DNA of 64,000 nucleotides from Polynucleobacter sp. UK-FUSCHL-C3 (GTDB lineage Bacteria; Pseudomonadota; Gammaproteobacteria; Burkholderiales; Burkholderiaceae): NCBI RefSeq assembly GCF_040409815.1, contig NZ_CP099959.1, positions 372,001 to 436,000 of the forward strand, read 5' to 3'. Shown piece by piece: positions 60,133 to 64,000 of this stretch (position 1 is its first letter; each line of letters starts with the position of its first letter). The notes under the pieces were generated by a model. It saw only the letters and a program-made list of their open reading frames with translations, ran no database searches and was not told where the DNA came from. The position numbers and the translations under genes were made by a program.

Positions 60133-62070
60133 TCAAGCCTCTTTCTTGCGATACCGACGATCTGTAATAGCCAAGAAGCCACCTAAGGCCATTAGAAAAC
60201 AACCACCCCAGATCCAATCAACAAAGGGTTTGTGATAAATACGCACACTCCATTCATTGTCATTAATAGGCTCACCCAATGAAACATATAGGTCTCGTGT
60301 TAGGCCAGAGTCAATGGCCGCTTCGGTCATCGGCATCTGGCTAGCGGTATAAATCCGTTTTTCTGGATATAGACTTGTCACCGGCTTACCATTTCGGCTC
60401 ACATCAAAATGACCCTGTATAGCAGCGTAATTGGGACCAGCAATGGTTTTTAAGGAAACTAATTGGAAATCATAGCCACCTGATTGAGAGACGCCACCCA
60501 CTTGCATCCGCACATCTTGTTCGGTTTCAAAGCCACGTACTGCAGTGACACCAATAATAAAAACGGCAACTCCAAAATGCGCCATTAGCATGCCGTAATA
60601 TCCAGCAGGCTGAATCCGTAAATTCTGCCACCAGGATCGATCAGGATTAATGCGCGCACGATCCACCAATTGTGTAACCCCAGAGCTAATAATCCAGGCA
60701 GAGACCAAGAGTCCAAAGCCAATCATTGGGGTCCACGACCGCAGCATGATTGGTGCAATGACAGCCGTTATAGCGCTCACAGCAAAAGCCCATTTCAACT
60801 TCACAACTAGTTCAATCGGCGGAGACTGTCGCCAGCGTGCAATTGGCCCAACGCCCATTAAAAAGAGAGCAGGGGTCATTAGAGGAACAAATACCGCCTC
60901 AAAATAGGGCTCGCCAACTGAGATCTTGCCTAGATTAAGCGCATCTAAGATTAATGGATACAGAGTTCCTAATAAAACTGCAGCAGCAGCTACGAGTAAC
61001 AAAACGTTATTGACGAGGAGCATGCCCTCACGCGACACAGTCTCAAAATTACCACCGATGTTGGCTTTTGGGGCACGCCACGCAAAGAGTAAAAGTGAGC
61101 CGCCGACCACGAAAGCGAGGAAACCCAAAATAAAGATACCGCGCTCTGGATCGGTAGCAAAAGCATGCACAGAGGTAATGACGCCAGAGCGAACTAGGAA
61201 GGTACCTAGTAAGGAGAGTGAGAACGCAAGAATCGCTAAGAGGGCGGTCCACATCTTAAAGCCGCCACGTTTCTCGGTAACTGCCAATGAATGAATCAGA
61301 GCGGTGCCCACCAACCAAGGCATGAAGGATGCATTCTCCACCGGATCCCAGAACCACCATCCACCCCAGCCCAGTTCGTAGTATGCCCATGCGCTACCTA
61401 AGGCAATACCAATGGTCAGAAAGCACCATGCGGTTGTTACCCATGGGCGCGACCACCTTGCCCATGCAGCATCTAAGCGACCCGATAGCAAGGCAGCGAT
61501 AGCAAAGGCAAAGGCTACAGCAGAGCCCACATAGCCCATATATAAAAACGGCGGATGAATAATCATCCCGGGGTCTTGTAAAAGAGGATTGAGATCTCTA
61601 CCTTCAGGCGCAGGAGGAAATAAACGATCAAAAGGGTTGGAGGTTAAGAGCGTAAATAACAACACACCAATACTCAAAATACCCAGAATCCCTAAAATCC
61701 GTGCAACCATTTTGTCGGGTAAGTGTTTAGAAAATACCGCAACGGCTAAGGTCCAACCAGCCAGCATAAGAGCCCATAGGAGAATCGATCCCTCATGGCC
61801 GCCCCAAACTGCACAGATTCGGTAAATGAGAGGAAGTTGGGAGTTTGAGTTTTGTGCCACATAGAGAACACTGAAATCATTCTCAATAAATGTAATAGTT
61901 AAGCAAATAAAAGAGATGGCCACCCAAACAAAAAGCCCCCATGAAGCGGGTCTGGCAATGGCATTGAGTTGCGGACGATTGGTTTGTGCGCCAAGGATTG
62001 GAAATACCGCCAAGATGATTGCGGTAAACAAAGCCAGCACTAAAGAGTATTGACCAATTTCAGCAATCAA
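60133..62070 (-). CDS. ccmF: haem lyase subunit CcmF
   Basis: A 645-residue polytopic inner-membrane protein. The tryptophan-rich haem-handling loop [18 protein letters not shown] and flanking conserved histidines ([14 protein letters not shown]) are visible. With CcmH it attaches haem to apocytochrome c. It ends 1 bp before the ccmG start and overlaps ccmE by 4 bp. Confidence 0.95.
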   Translation of the reverse strand: MIAEIGQYSLVLALFTAIILAVFPILGAQTNRPQLNAIARPASWGLFVWVAISFICLTITFIENDFSVLYVAQNSNSQLPLIYRICAVWGGHEGSILLWALMLAGWTLAVAVFSKHLPDKMVARILGILGILSIGVLLFTLLTSNPFDRLFPPAPEGRDLNPLLQDPGMIIHPPFLYMGYVGSAVAFAFAIAALLSGRLDAAWARWSRPWVTTAWCFLTIGIALGSAWAYYELGWGGWWFWDPVENASFMPWLVGTALIHSLAVTEKRGGFKMWTALLAILAFSLSLLGTFLVRSGVITSVHAFATDPERGIFILGFLAFVVGGSLLLFAWRAPKANIGGNFETVSREGMLLVNNVLLLVAAAAVLLGTLYPLILDALNLGKISVGEPYFEAVFVPLMTPALFLMGVGPIARWRQSPPIELVVKLKWAFAVSAITAVIAPIMLRSWTPMIGFGLLVSAWIISSGVTQLVDRARINPDRSWWQNLRIQPAGYYGMLMAHFGVAVFIIGVTAVRGFETEQDVRMQVGGVSQSGGYDFQLVSLKTIAGPNYAAIQGHFDVSRNGKPVTSLYPEKRIYTASQMPMTEAAIDSGLTRDLYVSLGEPINDNEWSVRIYHKPFVDWIWGGCFLMALGGFLAITDRRYRKKEA

Positions 62071-62543
62071 TTTTTGCCTCCCGCAGATTCTTTAAGAGTG
62101 GGCGCTGTTTGTGGTTGTTTGGATTTCGCTTTTTCGAGAGCTTCAGCAGCTTCTGGAGGCATATAGTTTTCATCATGTTTGGCAAGAACTTGTTTGGCGG
62201 CAAAGATGCCATTGCTACCAAGCTGACCTTGTGCGACAACGCCTTTGCCTTCTTTAAAAAGATCTGGCAGAAGTCCCTCGTATTGAACCTGAACATCATG
62301 GGCCGTATCCGTCACAATAAAAGACACTTTGAGGCCACCCGGGTCACGCTGAATACTTCCTTCCTTAACAAGCCCGCCAATGCGAAAGGGTTTATTTTTT
62401 GGAGCTTCATTTGCCACCACCTGGGAGGGGCTAAAAAAGAAAACCAAATTACTTTGAAAAGTTTGCAAGACTAGATAGGTTGCAATCCCTAAAGAGGCTA
62501 GGCCGCCAGCGATCGCAAGACCGCGTTTTGTACGGGGTTTCAT
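62067..62543 (-). CDS. ccmE: haem chaperone CcmE
   Basis: A 158-residue protein with an N-terminal membrane anchor and an OB-fold periplasmic domain. [11 protein letters not shown] holds the His that binds haem covalently and the nearby Tyr. The tail is Lys/Ala/Pro-rich. It carries haem from CcmC/CcmD to CcmF. Confidence 0.94.
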   Translation of the reverse strand: MKPRTKRGLAIAGGLASLGIATYLVLQTFQSNLVFFFSPSQVVANEAPKNKPFRIGGLVKEGSIQRDPGGLKVSFIVTDTAHDVQVQYEGLLPDLFKEGKGVVAQGQLGSNGIFAAKQVLAKHDENYMPPEAAEALEKAKSKQPQTAPTLKESAGGKN

Positions 62544-62558
62544 AACCTCGTATTTTGC

Positions 62559-62738
62559 CTAATTTTTAGAAGACTCGTGGAATTCAGAGAATAGGGTTTT
62601 TCTGAGGGCCCGATTTCGGCTTCTTAGCCTTAAAACCTCAATGATTAGGACTAAAGCGGTGACTAGATAAGACCCCCAGACATATAGGCCATAACCCCCC
62701 ATATTCAAGAAATCGGCAAAGTTTGACCAGTAAAACAT
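62559..62738 (-). CDS. ccmD: haem exporter accessory protein CcmD
   Basis: A 59-residue protein with one membrane helix (WGSYLVTALVLIIEVLRLRSR) preceded by NMGGYGLYVW, the usual CcmD pattern, and a basic cytoplasmic tail. Its ATG overlaps the ccmC stop (TAATG). It stabilises the CcmC-CcmE haem complex. Confidence 0.9.
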   Translation of the reverse strand: MFYWSNFADFLNMGGYGLYVWGSYLVTALVLIIEVLRLRSRNRALRKTLFSEFHESSKN

Positions 62739-63475
62739 TACATAGCCTCCTTAACCCATTGGGCATTGCGATCACGCTCTAAGATCAGAGTTCGGCAGCG
62801 GTATAGGGCTACTGCAATGGAGTACATCCAAAACGCAAAAACCATAATTAACATACCGGTTAGCATTTGGGTTGCCATGGTTGGTGCCTTGGTGAGGCTA
62901 ATGGAGGCTCCTTGGTGAAGGGTGTTCCACCACTTCACCGAGAAGTAAATAATAGGCACGTTCACCACCCCAACAATAGCTAATAGGGCTGCGCTACGAT
63001 CTGCCTTGCGCACATCATCGATTGAGGCGTGCAGAGATAAGAAACCAAAATATAAGAACAATAAAACAAGCTCGGAGGTCAGGCGCGCATCCCAGACCCA
63101 CCATGTGCCCCATGTGGGTTTCCCCCAGACCGCCCCTGTCAAGAGTGCAATAAAGGTCATGATTGCCCCAGTGGGGGCGAGCGATAAAGCCAACATGCTT
63201 GCTAAGCGGGCATTAAAGATGAGACCAATTGCAGCCCAAAATGCCATCACAACATAAATCAGCATGGACATCCAAGCAGCCGGTACATGAATAAAAATAA
63301 TCCGATAGGAATTACCTTGTTGATGATCGGTTGGGGCGATACCAAGACCAACAACAAGACCGATGATGCTGAGAATAATGCCGCTGATCGTAAACCACGG
63401 GATCAGCTTTCCTGAGAGCTCATAAAAGCGCTGCGGCGGGGCATACTTAAACCAGTTGTTATCACGAATAGACAA
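62738..63475 (-). CDS. ccmC: haem delivery protein CcmC
   Basis: A 245-residue protein with six helices and the WWD-type motif WGTWWVWDARLTSEL. Conserved histidines flank it (FIHVPAAW; TLHQGAS). It loads haem onto CcmE. The start is TTG 63475, which gives the usual N-terminus (FYELSGKLIPWF). It follows ccmB by 68 bp. Confidence 0.93.
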   Translation of the reverse strand: MSIRDNNWFKYAPPQRFYELSGKLIPWFTISGIILSIIGLVVGLGIAPTDHQQGNSYRIIFIHVPAAWMSMLIYVVMAFWAAIGLIFNARLASMLALSLAPTGAIMTFIALLTGAVWGKPTWGTWWVWDARLTSELVLLFLYFGFLSLHASIDDVRKADRSAALLAIVGVVNVPIIYFSVKWWNTLHQGASISLTKAPTMATQMLTGMLIMVFAFWMYSIAVALYRCRTLILERDRNAQWVKEAM

Positions 63476-63543
63476 AATAGGTCACAAGTTCTTAATGGTG
63501 GTCTTGGCAAGTATTGTAAGTCGAATCATTGTATTGATTGGTC

Positions 63544-64000
63544 TTATTCCAGTGCAATTCGTAAACTAGCAGCGGTGGCGATGGGTGCCAGAAATAAAGC
63601 AATTGCCAGCATTGCACCCAATAGTGAAAAATGAGCAGTTAATCCTAAGCCTGCTTGATAGGCCTCTACAGCGCCTGCTCCAAAAATGAGCACTGGCGCT
63701 ACCAGCGGAAGAATAATTAAGGACAAGAGGGTACCGCCGCCCCGGCTAGCTAGGGTTAAACCCGCGCCAATCGAGCCAATCAGGCTTAGTAGGGGGGTGC
63801 CTAAGAGAAGAGATAAAAAGAGTACAACAACGCTATCAAACGGCAGGTTAAATTGCAAAGCCAGAATTGGTGAGATCAGCGCTAACAAGACACCACTACT
63901 CAGCCAATGTGCGATGGTCTTTGCCAAGACCACAAGAGATAGTGGTAGTTTTGTCAATAGAATTTGATCTAAGGATCCGTCCATAAAATCCTCAGTAAAC
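63544..64000 (-). CDS. ccmB: haem exporter protein CcmB, 5'-partial at the window edge
   Basis: The C-terminal 152 residues of the CcmB membrane subunit. The frame is open to base 64,000; the ATG at 63,984 is internal (EDFMDGSLDQILL corresponds to a conserved internal loop). Several hydrophobic helices follow. ccmA and the gene's start should lie just beyond the window. Confidence 0.93.
   Translation of the reverse strand, partial: FTEDFMDGSLDQILLTKLPLSLVVLAKTIAHWLSSGVLLALISPILALQFNLPFDSVVVLFLSLLLGTPLLSLIGSIGAGLTLASRGGGTLLSLIILPLVAPVLIFGAGAVEAYQAGLGLTAHFSLLGAMLAIALFLAPIATAASLRIALE

Overview
The window looks like one chromosomal segment of a low-GC, Gram-negative betaproteobacterium. Most likely it is a Polynucleobacter-like member of the Burkholderiaceae; this is inferred from the ccm cytochrome-maturation operon, the Fbp iron transporter, the Zur/ZrgA-type zinc genes and the overall protein style, with no search run. 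It divides into three parts.

Part 1 (1 to about 41,460) is the right-hand portion of a large trans-AT polyketide synthase / NRPS hybrid cluster. Two giant proteins (at least 3,554 aa and 6,939 aa) carry eight cis ketosynthases and no acyltransferase domain. The order is KS-(dead ACP)-cMT-ACP | KS-ECH-ECH-ACP-ACP | KS-DH(dead) // free flavin monooxygenase // ACP | KS-DH-KR-ACP | KS-DH-ACP | KS-DH-ACP | KS-KR-ACP | KS(His lost)-ACP | C-A-PCP-TE. Downstream in the same apparent operon are a P450, HMG-CoA-synthase-like enzyme, donor ACP, Cys-to-Ser decarboxylating KS and ECH. These form a full beta-branching cassette that matches the tandem ACPs carrying the beta-branching Trp. On the opposite strand lie an AsnB-type amidotransferase with its own ACP, a small unknown protein and a type II thioesterase. 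The predicted product is a polyketide with one alpha-methyl, one beta-branch, a probable Baeyer-Villiger oxygen insertion, a possible amide-bearing (malonamoyl or glutarimide-like) start and a terminal amino acid. The general layout recalls sesbanimide-type glutarimide polyketides, but that is inference. The loading end and the trans-AT lie left of the window or elsewhere.

Part 2 (about 41,460 to 49,500) is decayed accessory DNA. It holds an outer-membrane protein gene flanked by 20-bp direct repeats, a truncated HU gene, a lipoprotein, a truncated glycerophosphodiesterase, a zinc locus whose COG0523 GTPase has an in-frame TGA, a rhodanese, tiny ORFs and two tRNA 3'-end fragments. The first fragment (48,474-48,518) is the 3' half of a CAU-anticodon tRNA, and its orientation fits the right end of a genomic island lying to its left, which would include the PKS cluster.

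Part 3 (about 49,500 to 64,000) is ordinary chromosome: an EamA transporter, Fbp-type iron ABC transporter with a Fur box, SDR, 2OG-Fe dioxygenase with MFS transporter, DUF2177, UspA, and the ccm operon (ccmB-C-D-E-F-G-H-I, minus strand). The last includes a 59-codon ccmD and runs off the right edge inside ccmB.
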